A DNA stretch of 64,000 nt from Epiperipatus broadwayi (lineage: Eukaryota; Onychophora; Udeonychophora; Euonychophora; Peripatidae). Below, piece by piece: positions 49,610-63,631 of this stretch. Below the pieces are notes generated by a model. That model had not been told where the DNA came from. It saw only the letters and a program-made list of their open reading frames with translations, and did no database searches. A program made the position numbers and the translations under genes. How positions within the stretch are numbered: position 1 is the stretch's first letter; each line of letters starts with the position of its first letter. The DNA lies in the NCBI GenBank assembly GCA_028023455.1, contig JAQFVV010012510.1, forward strand, positions 2,831,420 through 2,895,419. Reading direction: 5' to 3'.

Positions 49610-49667
49610 GGTACTAGTTGGTTACTGCAGCGTTGCCTAGCGACCACAGTACTAACCAACTAGTACC
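49610..49667. repeat. Hairpin with an X-box-like sequence in its loop
   Basis: Arms GGTACTAGTTGGTTACTG (49610-49627) and its near complement (49647-49667) enclose a 19-base loop. The loop contains GTTGCCTAGCGAC (49632-49644), which fits the RFX-factor X-box consensus RYYNYY-N-RRNRAC. Probably a tiny foldback element; a regulatory role is speculative. Confidence 0.55.
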
Positions 49668-50825
49668 GATTTTTTTATTAAAACTCAGGAAAAGATATAA
49701 GGAATGAAAGACTTACAGAAATCATATTCACACATTCCATTAATAGTGTTTTAAAAAAACAAGGGTAGAAATATTGACAACTCTTCACATTGATCTAAGA
49801 ATTATCTCCAATATTATCAAAACTAGAAAAACTGACTACAATGTTATATAAGGCATGATAACTATAATTTTATTAATTCAACATTGATTAAAATAATTTT
49901 CTTTATAGCATAACTTTTAAACAAGTTTATTTAGCTGAAATAAATTAGATTTAGTTGTTTTTTAAAAAACTCAATCAAAATAAACAATAATAAACCAATC
50001 TATTTTTTTATTTTTGAACACACACATTTTTATCTGTGCGTGTGTGCGTATAATATATAGAAACTTAAGTTTAATAATAAAATTTAAATTCAATTAATAA
50101 AATGTGGCTCCAACTCATGTTTATAAATTACTGGTACTTTTGTATTATTCTTGCTATGCAGTATTACTACGATGTTTTACCAGTAATATTTATTCAAAGT
50201 TTCCGTTTATGATGTCATGGCAACCAAGAATCCTGACATGACTAATCCATGTCAAATAAACTGATCCTTTCCATTTTAGAAGATATCAAACGATTGCCTC
50301 ATCCATAGTGACTTTTTCACCCCACAATATAATACATCTCTTGTATCATTGTAATATTGTTTAATATTTAAAAATACATTTACTTTATATATTTGTGTTT
50401 TGTTTTTGCTAAAACTTTATGGGTTTTTTTTTTAAATATTTAAAATATAACGGTAAACTTGCAGCAAATGTATTGCATTATTTGTAAGTAATTTTTTAGA
50501 AAAAAAAATACAGTGATAAAAGTTGTATTAGTATTTTTTTTTCTAAACTTTATTTACATATACAGTTAAAAGTGGTTATATTTGTTTATAAAAAAGATAT
50601 TTAAAATATATGGTTCGCCATTTTTAGATAAAGGTACAACTTTATTTTACTGTTTGCTACTTTATTTTTTTGTTTTTAGGTAAAAAAAAAATGAAAATCC
50701 AAAAACTTTGTTACAATTTGCCATTTAAAAAATGTTTCAGGGTTCTTTTTCATATTTTTGTCTTTTTCCGTAGTGAATATATCTCTCCATCATTTGAAAG
50801 TACCTGTGTTTTTTTTAGATTTGAA
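49668..50825. other. AT-rich stretch without recognisable gene
   Basis: No supported feature. Confidence 0.5.
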
Positions 50826-51093
50826 AGTTAATAAATATCACATGACCACCACTTCTTATGCTTGTGTATAGCTGTTGTTAAAACAGGTAAAACTCACTAT
50901 ACGTATTCCCACACACAGCAAGCTACAGTAATCAATGGATGCCAGAAGGCTTGTGTATAAAATCCCCATCTAGTGCAAGAAACTAGTCTGGGGATATTGT
51001 ATGAGTAGGCACTAGATGGGGATTTTATGCACAAGCCTTCTGGCATCCATTGATTACTCTAGCTTGCTGTGTGTGGCAATACGTATAGTGAGA
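50826..51093. repeat. Family-1 foldback repeat with half a hammerhead in its loop
   Basis: Arms of about 85 bases (50891-50977 and 51008-51093) are close to perfect inverted copies. The loop holds GAAACTAGTCTGGGGATA (about 50982-50999), the 3' half of the family-1 hammerhead, but the CUGAUGA half and stem II are gone. The ribozyme cannot form. Confidence 0.82.
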
Positions 51094-51702
51094 TTTGAAA
51101 GTTAGTTATTGCATGTGGAATATGACTAAACAAAACGCTATAATATGCCAGGAAGGGTGAGGATGGCTTTGGCAACTCATAGGGTCATACTAAAAAAGCA
51201 CTACTCAGAAGTACCTGTTTTATTTAGTATCATAATATCTTTTTTTCTTTTTCCAGAATGAATATATGTCTCCATTATTTTATTTTAGATTTGAACTTTC
51301 ATATTACACATGCTTTGGGACATATTATTTTGAGTTTACAATATGTTTAATACTTCTACAGGATTTGCAGACAAATTTTATTGATTAAGTTTGCCAGCAC
51401 ATTCTTTGTAGGCATTATTTTAAACTATCACAAACTTAGACTTTTCTTTACACTTTGTTTAAACATTCTAAGATTACTAAGTTAGCAATAAGACATATGA
51501 TTTGTTAGTCAACTAATAACTTTTTACTAGACACTAACCAAAACTTTTTAAACTTAACTAATAAAGATAATATAAGATTAATGAAATCAAGATAATTTAC
51601 TTGGAATGATATAAAACTTGTATCAAAGCAAACTAAGTTAACAAATATGAATTCTATTCTTATTTTTAATGATTTTAAAATCTTTAAATAATTTAAGAAT
51701 TT
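51094..51702. other. AT-rich stretch without recognisable gene
   Basis: No supported feature. Confidence 0.5.
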
Positions 51703-53185
51703 ATCATCATCATCATTTTAACCATTATTGATTCACTGCAAAATGAAGATCTTTCCAAGTTCAATCCATCTTCTCTGATGTCTAGCCTCTTTTCCACCTG
51801 AACACTTTCTTATTTCATCCATCCATCTCACGTGTAATCACTTTTGCAATCTATTGGAATTCAGCTTAAGATTTCAACTGTCCATCTATTATAATCTTTT
51901 CTAGCAATATATCCAGCTCAACTCCACTTCAGTCTCTTAATTCCTTCAATGATGTTCAGTAACATGTGTTTGTTCTCTCACTCATATATTTTATTTTCGA
52001 TCTCTTGTTACTCCTAACATGCATCTCCCCATAATTCTTTGAGTGGTGTGAAGTCTGTATTACTTCTTTTAAGTGTCTAAGTCTCAGATCCATACGTAAT
52101 AACTGATAAAACACTTTTATTAAAAACTTTCCTTTACAAATCCATAAGCATATTTCCTTTTAATATTGTTATTTCTACCAAAAGCATTCCAACCAAATCT
52201 ATGATTAGTTTTATCCATTATATTTCCATCTGAAATAATAATCTAACCAAGGTATCTGTAGTTGTTAAATTCTTCTAACTCATCATTATCAATCTTTATT
52301 TTCTTCTTTTGAGAAAATCCATTGAACATTACTTTAGTCTTTTCAACATATACCTTTAATCCTACTTACTTACTTTCATCTGATAACTCACAAATTTCCT
52401 GAAAATCTAAATCATTATTTTCAAAAACAATTACATCATCTGCAAGAAGATTTAAATAATTTCCATTTACTTTTACTCCCTTAACTTCTCATTTGAACCC
52501 ACAAAATACTTTTTGCAAAACTGCTATGAAAAGTTTTGGAGACAGAGTCAACCTATTGCCCATTCTTAATGTTAATATTTTTACTATCATTGTGTAATCT
52601 AATTGTTGCTGTTGTATTTTATAAATATTCTTCAGAATATGACAGTACCCTGGGTCCACACTTTGATGATCTAATGTTTTAATCACTGAGGAAATGCTTA
52701 TAGAATCAAATGCTTTTTCATAAACTACAAATCGAAAATATAATGGCAACTCTTGTTCATTAGTTCTTTCTATAACTTCTCTCACTCAATACTTTGATAT
52801 GATCTACTGTACTCAAACCACTTTTGAATTCAGTTTGTTCTTTTGGTTGGTTAAAATCCAAAGTTTGTTGATTTTGGTAAAAATTCCATACAGAAATGAT
52901 AAAACACTGAGAGGACTGTAATTTTTGATATCTTCTTTATCACCTTTTAAAAATATTAATATTGCATTCTTCCAATCATTTGGTACATCGATATCATTTT
53001 GACATTTGGTATAGAACATTACCAATGCTTCTTTTAAGATCTCGATTTTAATTTCATCATTACCTGGAGCTTTTCCCTTCTTCATAAATTTAATTGCATA
53101 TCTCACTTCTTCATTTAAATTCCTGGGCAATTCAGAAGATATAGTAGTTGTAGGAGGTATTCTTTCTTTTTCTTTATATAAGTTT
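51703..53185 (-). mobile_element. RTE-type LINE copy C, 5'-truncated, dead
   Basis: The most decayed of the minus-strand copies. Open pieces 53130-52813 (KKGKAPGNDEI) and 52785-52489 (VVYEKAFDS in motif A position) match the RT. Motif C, in a broken frame near 52435, reads LADDVIV and so keeps the Asp pair lost in copies A and B. The 3' end has the TCATCATCATC tail at 51703. Motif A has Val-Val-Tyr where FVDY is expected, removing its Asp. Confidence 0.85.
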
Positions 53186-56100
53186 TTTAATTTGGTATTT
53201 CAAAAAGTAAATCTATTTTAATGTTTACAAAAGTGAAGTTATCAAGAAATTGGTATATTGATGATTGAGATATCTTATAAGAATTATCCAAGTTAAATAG
53301 CTTTGACAATCTTTTCAGTTGTAGCTTTTGTTGTGCAAATAAAGTATAGATTGTAGTTTTGGTTAGAGATTTAGTTGCAGAATGTAGTCTTTATAAATGG
53401 CAGAGCTACAGCATATAGCTAATCATATCTTGGAATGGTAATGAGTTCAACGGAATTCAGTTTGCTAATGGGAATATTTTTTAAAAATTGCATAAACTCT
53501 GAAAAATATTGAAATGTTTATCAGGTTATATCTGATCTTTTTGTTTTTTGCTAATTTAAAATTGCAAACTAGGCTAATAATGATAAATAAAAATCCAGAT
53601 CTAATCTTTCCCTGAAAATTCATAGTTGCAAACGTTATTTCAAATAATATATTACAATCTTTATCAAATAAGACTTTTAAAAAAATAAACACTTCCTTAC
53701 AGAGTTAAAATGTTTGAAACTGTAAACAAATAAAAACAAGCTAGATTTGGCACCAGTTTTTAAAATATTTTTAATAAAACAGAAAATTAAGGACAACCAG
53801 CTGGTTATAATTAAATCTTTTCATCTAAAATAAGCAATCTGCAGCAAATGGTTTTAAAGTGATACTTTTGCACCATACATGCTCTAGAGATAGCTCAAAA
53901 TCATGACATTTGGGAGTGTGACAGTGAACAAGAGAGTGTATAAATGCATAAGCTTACTCTAATTTGAATAGTTTTACTAGGATAATTTACAAATCCCAAA
54001 ACATTGTGCTATTATGAAATCAATTCATAGAACAGATAATTAGAAAAATACAACATTAACACTATTTTTTTAACAATTATTTAATAAATAAACTAAATAT
54101 AATTAAGAAAATTGACACATGACAGATAATATGAGAATTCCAACTTTTGTACATTTTATCAAAAAATATAATTTCATAGAACAAGTATTCTTAACGTATT
54201 GTTGACTTTTACTAATTCAATTAATTAATCTTAACTTTAAATAGAATTATTTCCTCCTTCAATAAGTGAAATTGTAAAACAACATTTCAATGATTAAAAA
54301 AAAAAATAGTTAAAACCCTTTACCCTTTTTTGATAAAAAGGAAAAAGTTCAATACAATTATATTTTTGGAATGAAAATAAGGTAAATAAAAAAACATGCT
54401 TCAATAAAAAATACTAACAATTATTCATTACCAGTAATTCTTACTTGTTTTAAAAAATTATCTATAAAAGTAGATGTGCACATTGTTATACCATTTTACT
54501 ATGAATTTTTTTTCTTTTGAGACTTTTTTGGTAGTTACAATTTTCAGTTTCCTTTCACATTGGCTTCCATTGTTGAATTTAAGTAATTATTTTTTTCTAG
54601 AAGTTCTACCAACTTTTCCTTTTGTATATTCAAATTTTTTATTATCATAACTTTGCCATTAATACACAGTTAAATTTGTCCATTTTTACAATATAATGTT
54701 TGGATTAATATAGGTCGAATTTATACATTTTCAATAATTTTCAGATCAGATTCATAGGCTGATGGTCATGCTTTTGGATGAAAACAAGGCTTGATGCAGA
54801 TTATTTCAGGGGTCTTCTTACTCATTTTCATTTAGTGAACCATCTACATGGTGAAGTTTGGATGTTGCTAAGCTTCTAGATAAGGTTTAGCACATGATTT
54901 TTCTCAAATACATTTTTAAAAATGTTTAATTTATAGTGAGATGAATCTTATTTTAGACTTCTAAACTATTTCTCACTATTTTCTTTACAGCTGAATATCT
55001 GCTACTGTTTTCTTCAATAGCTGGATCAAGATTAAGTTTTCATTTTTGTTTTGATTTCAAGATAAGAATAATTAGATGTTCATTTTCTGACCAATATTTT
55101 TTGGCTAGCTGGATTACCTATGGGTTTGGAACTGAAAACATCCAAACATGTTGTAAAAAATATTTTATTTTGCCCAAATTTGAATCCAAGTTGCTTGCAT
55201 TGTAGACTAATACATTATCATTAATATGAGAAATCTTTTTATATTATATGTCTATGTATACATATATTGTAATGAATAAAGAGACCTACAGATATGGTCA
55301 ACTTTAATCATCAGAGGATGCCACTAGATTTATTATCTAGGATTTTTTATTTATATTACTTAATAGAATCAGGCCTCAGTAGATGGGCATTGTGCTGATT
55401 CCTAGAGAAAATTTAAATTGGTGAAGATATCCAACCATAAACCATATAGATTCAGCTACTATTACCAATATTTTAATATGTCCATTAAATCAAAGAATCA
55501 CCAGAGTCTTTAAAATAAGGTAATTATTGTTTATAATGATACTCTAGATTCTGTACCAATTAAAGAGCATAGTTCAGACTCAATAGATTAAAAGAAATAT
55601 CAATTTAATATTTTATAAGTTGTATGTATTATTAATTCAGTATCATAATTATACTACATGCTAACATTATTATAAATGTTTTAATTAATAGCTCCTTCTT
55701 AATCATTTTATATTTGTAAATGTATACAGTAAAGCAATATATCTCTTTCATATATTATCTTGAATACTTATGCAGTTTTTTATTAATCTATTTAATTGAA
55801 CTTAAAACTGGAAGTTATACTTACTAAAACCAACTATAGATGTCAGTGCAAATATTTTGAACCACAGTCACATGATTGTACTCAAGTATGGTTTAATTAA
55901 TTATTATAGGATTTTAAAACTTAGTATTCATAATAGGCATTTAGTCACTGCCCTTGGTGATCAATTTGAATAATTTAGCAGTAATAAGTATATATAAGCA
56001 AATTTTAAGAAATATTTTAAATTCATAATACAATATCAACCACACAAGTATTAATCATGTCAACATTTCTATAAATATAAGAATATAGCCAAGTAATATT

Positions 56101-57439
56101 CTTCAATGTGCTATAATATATATATATATATGTATTGTAGATATATTTCTCATTTCCCACATATAAATATTCTTTAATTAAAAAAAATTTTTGTGTGCGT
56201 GTATTATTATTATTATATAGTTTATAGATGATAAATAAATAAGCAGTTGTAGAGAGAGAATGTAATAAGAAGCAATATTTAATATATTGATTTATTATTT
56301 TTTTTATTAAATAATGTGTTAAATTATTTAGCTGTATTTTTTATTAAATAAAGCAGATCAGAGAAAAAGCTGTTAAGAAAGATGTGAAAACGATTAATAG
56401 ATAAAATGTACACATGCAAAAGAGTGTGAAAGAATGAGAATGGCTGTGTAAACACAAAATACATTTTACACATATTTCTAAGGACTGTAGATTGCAAACT
56501 GTTTTTTTTATGTAATCTGCATCTTAGATTATCTCAGAAAAAAAGGTGCTTTTATGGGATAAATAATTGTTAATCTTTTTTTGTTAATGACTTAAAATTG
56601 TCTGGGTGAGATTTATTGCTATCTCAAGTCACAGTTATTTTTTATTGGGAGATTTTAGTTTTTTTGATCAGAAATTCGAGATGTAAAAATGAGGGAAACA
56701 ATATTTAGAGGTCAGTTCAGTTTTTGTTTTGAAGCGAGTGACCTGGCAATATGTAGTTTTTAAAAAAGGAAAAAAAGGCAGTTAGTTGTTATTACTGTTG
56801 AAAAGGAAAGGGGAATCACTGAACAAAATGCAGTTTCGAAGGCAATCACTTAACCATTTTTAAGAATGGCAATCAGTTAATAATGTTACAAATATGCAAT
56901 TCTTTTAAACTAAAAGAAATGAGCAGCTAAAGTTTTTTTTTAAACTCAGAAGGAATTGTTTGATTTTTATTTTATTTCTCTCTTTAAAAAATTTAAAGAA
57001 GAAAAAGGACTCTTGTTTTAAAGATATTAGCATAAAAGATGTGCATCTATATATGTAAGTAATTCATGGCAGGATTGACATAAAGACATGGAACAAAATT
57101 AAATTTATTGGAGGAAGTTATTGAAAATTCTGTAAAATGGTATTAAGATATATTTGTGGGTTGTGTGATACAATGAATTTGCCTTGCTAAACCCACTAAT
57201 CTGCTCCTTGAAATCTGACATCTAAGGTTAGCTCACTAATCTATCTATGGACTTATATAAAAGTCCTTAATAACCAAAGAATGGCCAAATTTAAAACCAG
57301 CCACAGATGTCATCTGATCATCATCTTTGACAAGAGGAAAAGAAAGAAAAAATGAATAAAAGCCATATATAGCCAAGTTTGATTAAGCTATAAATCAATT
57401 TTTTTTAAAGTTTTCTTCACATTTATCTAAAGTGTCTAC
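53186..57439. other. AT-rich stretch without recognisable gene
   Basis: No gene or clear family. TA runs occur near 55260 and 56116. A CTAGAT...ATCTAG hairpin at 55324-55340, 50-60 bases after TGTAATGAATAAAG, may mark an LTR-like remnant. Confidence 0.45.
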
Positions 57440-57675
57440 AATGATTTTTTTTTTAAATTGGAAACAGGCAAGTCAACCAATTCATATTTATTAAATGTAT
57501 CAATAATATTTTTTTAAATGGTAGAAACAAGCAAGTCAACCAATTCATCTTTATCAAAAGTATCAACAATAAATAATTTTAAAATTGTAGAAACAAGCAA
57601 GTCAACCAATTCATATTTATTAAGTGGTATCAACAAGAACTTTTTTTAAATGGTAGAAATAAGAAAATCAACCTG
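57440..57675. repeat. Minisatellite, about four units of 63-66 bp
   Basis: The block GCAAGTCAACCAATTCAT recurs at about 57468, 57531 and 57597, with a diverged fourth copy at about 57663. Each is followed by TTTAT and a TATCAA block and preceded by a T-rich stretch and GTAGAAACAA. Confidence 0.88.
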
Positions 57676-60435
57676 TTGAAGCTATATGTGAGGCAAGCAA
57701 TCTGAAAATTCAAACCTGGAACATTTATAAGAAGTGAAAATAATCGGGTAACTTTGAACTTTCATTAACAAATCTTTTATTCTTACTTATGAAAAGTAAA
57801 CATTAATTTATAGGATCAAAGCATTTTTTTCTTTTGATACAGAAAACATTAAGAGTTTGTTCATTGATTATGTTATTCTTCATAATACATGGCAATACAC
57901 ACATAGTTTAAATTCATTAAACATAGGTTTTCTTTTCATTATTTTTTTATTTTATTTTTTTATTATATATTGTAATATTAAGATTTTTTTTGTTATTATT
58001 ATTCAACCTCTCAATATATATGCTTGATAATGTTTTTTTTTTATTGTTATTTATTTTGGCTCAAGGTTGCAATAATATTTTTTTATTTTTTTATATATAT
58101 GTGATTTATTTATCCATCCCTAATATAAGGGAACACATTTTAACATAATATATATGTCCACATATTACAGCATGTGTGCCTGTATAACTGCTTAAACAAA
58201 CACATCAAAAGAATATGTTATGCATAATTAGTTTAAATATAGGAAATTGAAGAGCAGGGCTTAACATATGAATGAAAGTGAAAACACACAAATTACATAT
58301 GAAATTTATTTTTATGATATATAATGAGTAAAGAAAGTCTTAAGTAAGCATTCAATGAAGTATTTTTTTCAAATGTCATTTCAAGCTAACTTATTTTAAT
58401 ATGTAGTGACAAAGAAAAAGCAGATACGTAAAATTATTGAGTTACGCATATTGTAATAAAATATTTTGTTTAATTATATATATTTAATAAAGTCAATTAT
58501 ACAGTTATTAATTTGATTTTTAAAAAAAGAAGAATAGTACTAATAAATATAATTATATCATAATTGGTTTTCGAGTTATTATTAAAGATATTGTTATCTT
58601 TTTTTGTCTTGATTCTATCGTATTAATTGATCATCATCATCTGTAAATGTTAGTTCCGCAAATATTAAGCAATCATTCGTAAATGTTTGTTTTGCAAATG
58701 TTAAGCAAGCTAGAATATTGATTTACATTTAAGTATTTGGGGATTGAGCTTGATGTCTAACCAAGTTTTAATAATTATAGGTTAATAATAGAAAGCTAAA
58801 ATTATGTTGTGCCCATGAGTTCTGATCATCCTCATCAAAGATGGATATCATATTACTGGTTAAATCACCGTCTAAAATAATACTGTACAAGAGTTATGAT
58901 CACCATCATTATTTGATTAAATAATAATCATTCAATCAAACCCAAAGTTAATAGTTAATATGTTTAGTAAATGGGGTTTAAAGAAAGTTGAATATCATGT
59001 GTAGAGATTCTTGATGATCAGTCATCATCACTGGTATTATTGAATCCTAGTTTTAACTATAAAAGTACTTGGAATAAATAACTATAAATGTATATAAATG
59101 CTAGTGAGTGTTATATTTAAATCCCAGTTTAACATGGGATGATTTTGAGAAGTGCCTATAAGTTTATGAAAGATAAATTTATTGTTGTGAGTTCATTATA
59201 AAGCTATGGCTGGTATTATCATCATCATCTTTATATCATGATAAATAATTAAGTTAAGTAACTAGTTTCATGGCCATCCACTTAAGTAATGGTCTTCACT
59301 ATGCTTGTTTGGAAGCCATTAATGAGAGTATTTTTGCATCTGTTCATCAATATACATAAACTGAGCTAGTAATGTCTATAAGAGTCTTGGATATATAAAT
59401 TTTGTGATATTGGGATCTTATGATTTTATTGACATGAGTAAAATATAAGAATGTCATTTTTTTGTTCATTAGTCATCTAAATCATGTGTAGTAAAATGTA
59501 CCGAATGAGTTTGAACTCAGTACACTATGCACAGATAATATTTATCTAGATTTAGAACAATCTAGTGGTTCCCATGGAAAACGCAAGTACTTAGCTAAAC
59601 TGAGTAAAAGTGATCCAGTCCCGTTTCCAACTTATTAACTTTATACGATATTTTTTTGAGTTGTTATAAATAACACCAGTGTGTGTGTGTCACTATGAAT
59701 GGTCGTATATACATGGAAATTGGAATGAAAAGGATTCTTTGTTAAAAGAACCTATTATTGGAGATAAGCGTAATGCACTCCAGGGATTTCACAGTAATTT
59801 TATTCAGTTGCTATATCTAATATTAGTTTATCTAATGACAATAGCTAGTATATTTTATTGATCAAATGACTTTCCAATATCGAAAATATTTGAAATCTTA
59901 ATGATGATAGTTTTCATTTTCATTTTGTTATTTTATGTGTTGGAAAATGGGATAATTTATTTATTTCATTATTAGCGTGACAGAATTAATGTTTAGGATA
60001 GTTGCAAATGGGCTATAATGTTATATTTAATTAACTACAAATAGACACCCAAATAGAGCATGATATGTATATGTTATTATTTATATGTTAGCATCATTCT
60101 TATTTAAGTATAAATTGTATATTAGCTAATATAGTAAATTCATTTCACATTTAATTTTACTCGGTTACAAATGATGAACCGCTGGAGCATATCATATATC
60201 CTGTTTAGTGTTTAGTTTTTTTAAATTAGAGCAACTACCATTTTATCACTCATCAATATATAGATTATAATCAGTTATAAAGTAGCAGCCTTTTATCACT
60301 CATCATTACAATATTATTTATTCTGTTACAAATTTTATTATTTATTCTTACTGTTACAAGTTGCGCAGATTATAAACATATTTGAATTAATTAATAATTT
60401 TTATTATCATTCTGTTACAATATATATATATATAT
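57676..60435. other. AT-rich stretch, possible LTR debris at the end
   Basis: No gene recognised. From about 60160 to 60419 GTTACA recurs four times (60165, 60325, 60352, 60414), the last followed by a TA run, suggesting ends of old LTR-like elements. A CTAGAT...ATCTAG hairpin lies at 59546-59565. Confidence 0.4.
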
Positions 60436-62211
60436 ATTGTGATGCTCGCACATACTGTGATCACACATATAGATATTTAACATTTAAATAATATTAAATA
60501 GTGTGTTTTAAAATACTAGCAAAAGAATTTAAATTTATGAAGAAAGAATGTTTTAATTAATAAAAGACAGGGAATTAGAATCGAAAAGATTCTTATCTTT
60601 TACCTTCCAAAGTCAAGATTTTGAGAAATAAAAAATAGTTAAAGTTAGAAATATTGAAATTGTTACATTGGAAAATTAATAATGATAAAGAAATATAAAT
60701 GAAAGACAAACTAAAATATGATGTATAAGAAAAAGTAAAGTTTGAAGAGTTTAAATAAGAGTAAAATAGAAATTTCAAACATGACCGAAAGATAAGGATC
60801 TGCGTCATAAAAGTACACATTTGACGATAAAATGAAATGCATGTATGGAGTGTCTGAAGTATGACAAAGACAGCAATAATTAATGCTTGTCAAAATAAAA
60901 TAAATAAAAAAAACATTTTATTAAAAATCTGTTTAATTAAAAGAAAAAAAGAAATAAATAAATGTACATAGTGCTACAAAATTATGTAAAAACAAATCTA
61001 TATAAATGGCCGAAGGCGCATTCAGAAAAAGAAAGGTGGGGATAAAAGCGAAAACAAAGGATCGAAAGGACAAAGAACTGGGGAATTTTAATTAAAAAAT
61101 TGGAGGATTAGAGTTGGAGACTTCTTGTCGAGAGGTTGGTGGAAATACTGCTTCGATAATAAGCAGCCATAGTTGAGAGAAATGCAAACTTAAGAATCTT
61201 TTAAAGTTTAAGAAAAAAACTAATAAGAGAGAACCCAGAAACAGAGTGGAAGGACTCCTACGTAATAACAGCTATTTAAATGAACAAGATATGATTCCTA
61301 ACATCGGTGACTTATCAAGAATGACTGGCTAAGGGCCATCATGATCGCTGGCCGATCCAGACTATATAGATGTAACAACTGCCAATGTAGCACCTGCCAG
61401 AGGTTCATTTTGCCTGGTCCTTGATGTCCTAAATGCGGAGAAGTTCCCACAACCAAAATCTAACCTAAGAGCGACCGTTCCCTGCTAAAAAAGTGGAGAA
61501 ATTCCACATGGCAGTCAGCAAGACTTCAAGTTAATTCAGAGACTTAATAACCTAGGTAAATATGTATCTTACATTTTATATTCCCATGTGCACATACCTT
61601 TAATTTAGACAATGGCGAAATGCTTCCTTTGAATGATACAGACATTCTTTAACCTTTTTTATATATACACGGAAGGACGATTATAAATGTACAATCATTT
61701 ATAGGATCTTTTTATTTTGTTTTACTCATAGCATTATAGCATATAATCTGTTTTTTTTGTGTGTAAATGATTTAAAGTATTTCTTTTATTGTATAATCTA
61801 TTGTATTAAATATTTATTATTGATTTAAATCTGTTTTGTCTCGTTCTTCGCCCATTCCAAAAAAATAATATAGTCGTAGAGTTTGGGGAAATAATTATTA
61901 CTCATTTTGAGTACTGAATTAACACGTGAAGCTGGTGGGACAGTATTTTGATCCCAATAAAATTTATAAATATTCAAGTGCTGTAACTCTGTAAATCTTA
62001 CAGCAGTCGAGAGACAGTTGACCGGGAAAAATAACCTGGGGCTATACCCATATAGTTACAGTTTCGGTCAAGTATGGATATAGACTCATTAATGTCCGTA
62101 TGTTCTCTCTGCTTGCAGTAGCGGAAGGTGGACGATCTTGAATTTTAAGAATTCCCCATTATATATAAATAAAAGGGAAGTTAAGCTTTCGATCGTTGTG
62201 TTTCCGTTACA
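60436..62211 (+). mobile_element. Putative 5' LTR of a gypsy-type retrotransposon
   Basis: The right edge is well placed: CCGTTACA ends at 62211, three bases before a tRNA-type primer binding site. The left edge is proposed at TGTGATGCTCGCAC right after a TA run, giving TG...CA ends and a length of about 1.78 kb. The stretch is less AT-rich from 61000 on. The left edge is uncertain because no 3' LTR is inside the window for comparison. Confidence 0.55.
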
Positions 62212-62214
62212 TTT

Positions 62215-62233
62215 TGGGGGCCAGTTCCGGGAT
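62215..62233 (+). promoter_or_regulatory. Retrotransposon primer binding site
   Basis: TGGGGGCCAGTTCCGGGAT closely resembles the 18-base primer site used by tRNA-Pro-type primed retroelements, one extra base apart. Its position three bases after an LTR end supports the call. It would bind a host tRNA 3' end to start minus-strand DNA synthesis. Confidence 0.7.
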
Positions 62234-63631
62234 TTCTATTGCTGTGCAGTCAATGATCATGTGTTGAATAAATTTTATAAAATAACGTAAATATTTTTTA
62301 AAAAAAAAAATTAATAGTATATGTGTTTTTAAAATATATAAAATTAGCGTCGTAAATCAGAGTGGTTAGAAGCGAAGACGAAGGGAATAATTTTTTTTTC
62401 GCTTTATAATACTTTATATATGTATTTCAACATCAAATGTGTACAAAGGATATAGAAGGAAGGGGGAAATTTTAATATTAAGAAAGTTTTTGAAGTTCGT
62501 TGTGACGTATTTAATATAAAACCAGAAGTATTCAAATATAATCATCATGAACAAAGAATTGATTATCTCGATGTAATTGCTGAGAACGAAATATAAATAG
62601 TGTCAGTCAAGTAAAAAAAAAAGAATAAAACAAAGTTTCATGAAAGTTTTAATGATAAATAATAAAAATAGTCGCATATATAAGTTAAGTTGAAGTAATA
62701 TATGTGTGATTTAATATTCGCATATTCCAGTTAAGTTAAAAAATAAATGTTTGTATGAATTCATAGTCATAATAATAAAGTGTATTCAGCTATAATTATA
62801 GCGATCAAATACAGATTATCCAGATGTAATTGTTGTTAATGAAAAATAAACTAGTTAACTTTAAAAAAAAAAGAATTAAAAATAAAATTTCAGGAAGATT
62901 TTCATTATAAATAGTCGCATATGTAAGTTAAGTTGAGGAAAATATATATGTATGATTTTAAAAATAATCATGAGGATAACTTGATCAATAAATTACTAAC
63001 ATAGCCTGAACAACGAAGCATATCTGTAAGTGGAAGGAAATATATATGTATGATTTTAGAATAGTAAAGTGATCAATAAAGTACAAACATAGTGTCTGTA
63101 ACGAAGGATGTTAGTACGTTAAAGAAATATATATGTGTATGATTTTTTTAAACAGCCATAACCTTAAAGTGATCGAGAAGTATAAACGTAATATTAGAGA
63201 TATATATCAGAAATGCGTACTGTTGGAAATACAGTCAAATAGAATGAATTTTTATATATATATCATTAACAGAGAGGAATAATGTAGAGTATTTAAGTCA
63301 AGTTAAATTTAAAAAAATATATAAGTGCGACATGTAGTTAAGTAGAACAATTAAGAGTTGACATACATAGTGGAATTGAGGGCATTCATCAAGGTGGGGC
63401 AGGCAGTCAAACAAATCTAAGGCAGGCAGACAAGATGGTGAACCAGAGTGCAGGTGTTTGGGTTGGCTAGCGGTCTAAATGCTAACTAACAGATAACAAA
63501 GAAATTAAATAGCTAATCAAAGTAAAAGGCAAAGAGTCAGTAGAAAGAATTTTTTTGTATAAATATATTCAGAAGAGTTTAGTAAAATCATAATAACAAA
63601 CACAGATCAAGGATTGAATAAATATGTATCT
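62234..63631 (+). repeat. Retrotransposon leader with degenerate tandem repeats
   Basis: Between primer site and gag the leader contains imperfect repeats of about 70-120 bases: TAAGTTAAGTTGA and ATATATATGTATGATTTT-like blocks recur near 62690, 62950, 63045 and 63130, with GTGATCAATAAAGTA-like blocks after them. No open frame of note. Confidence 0.6.
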
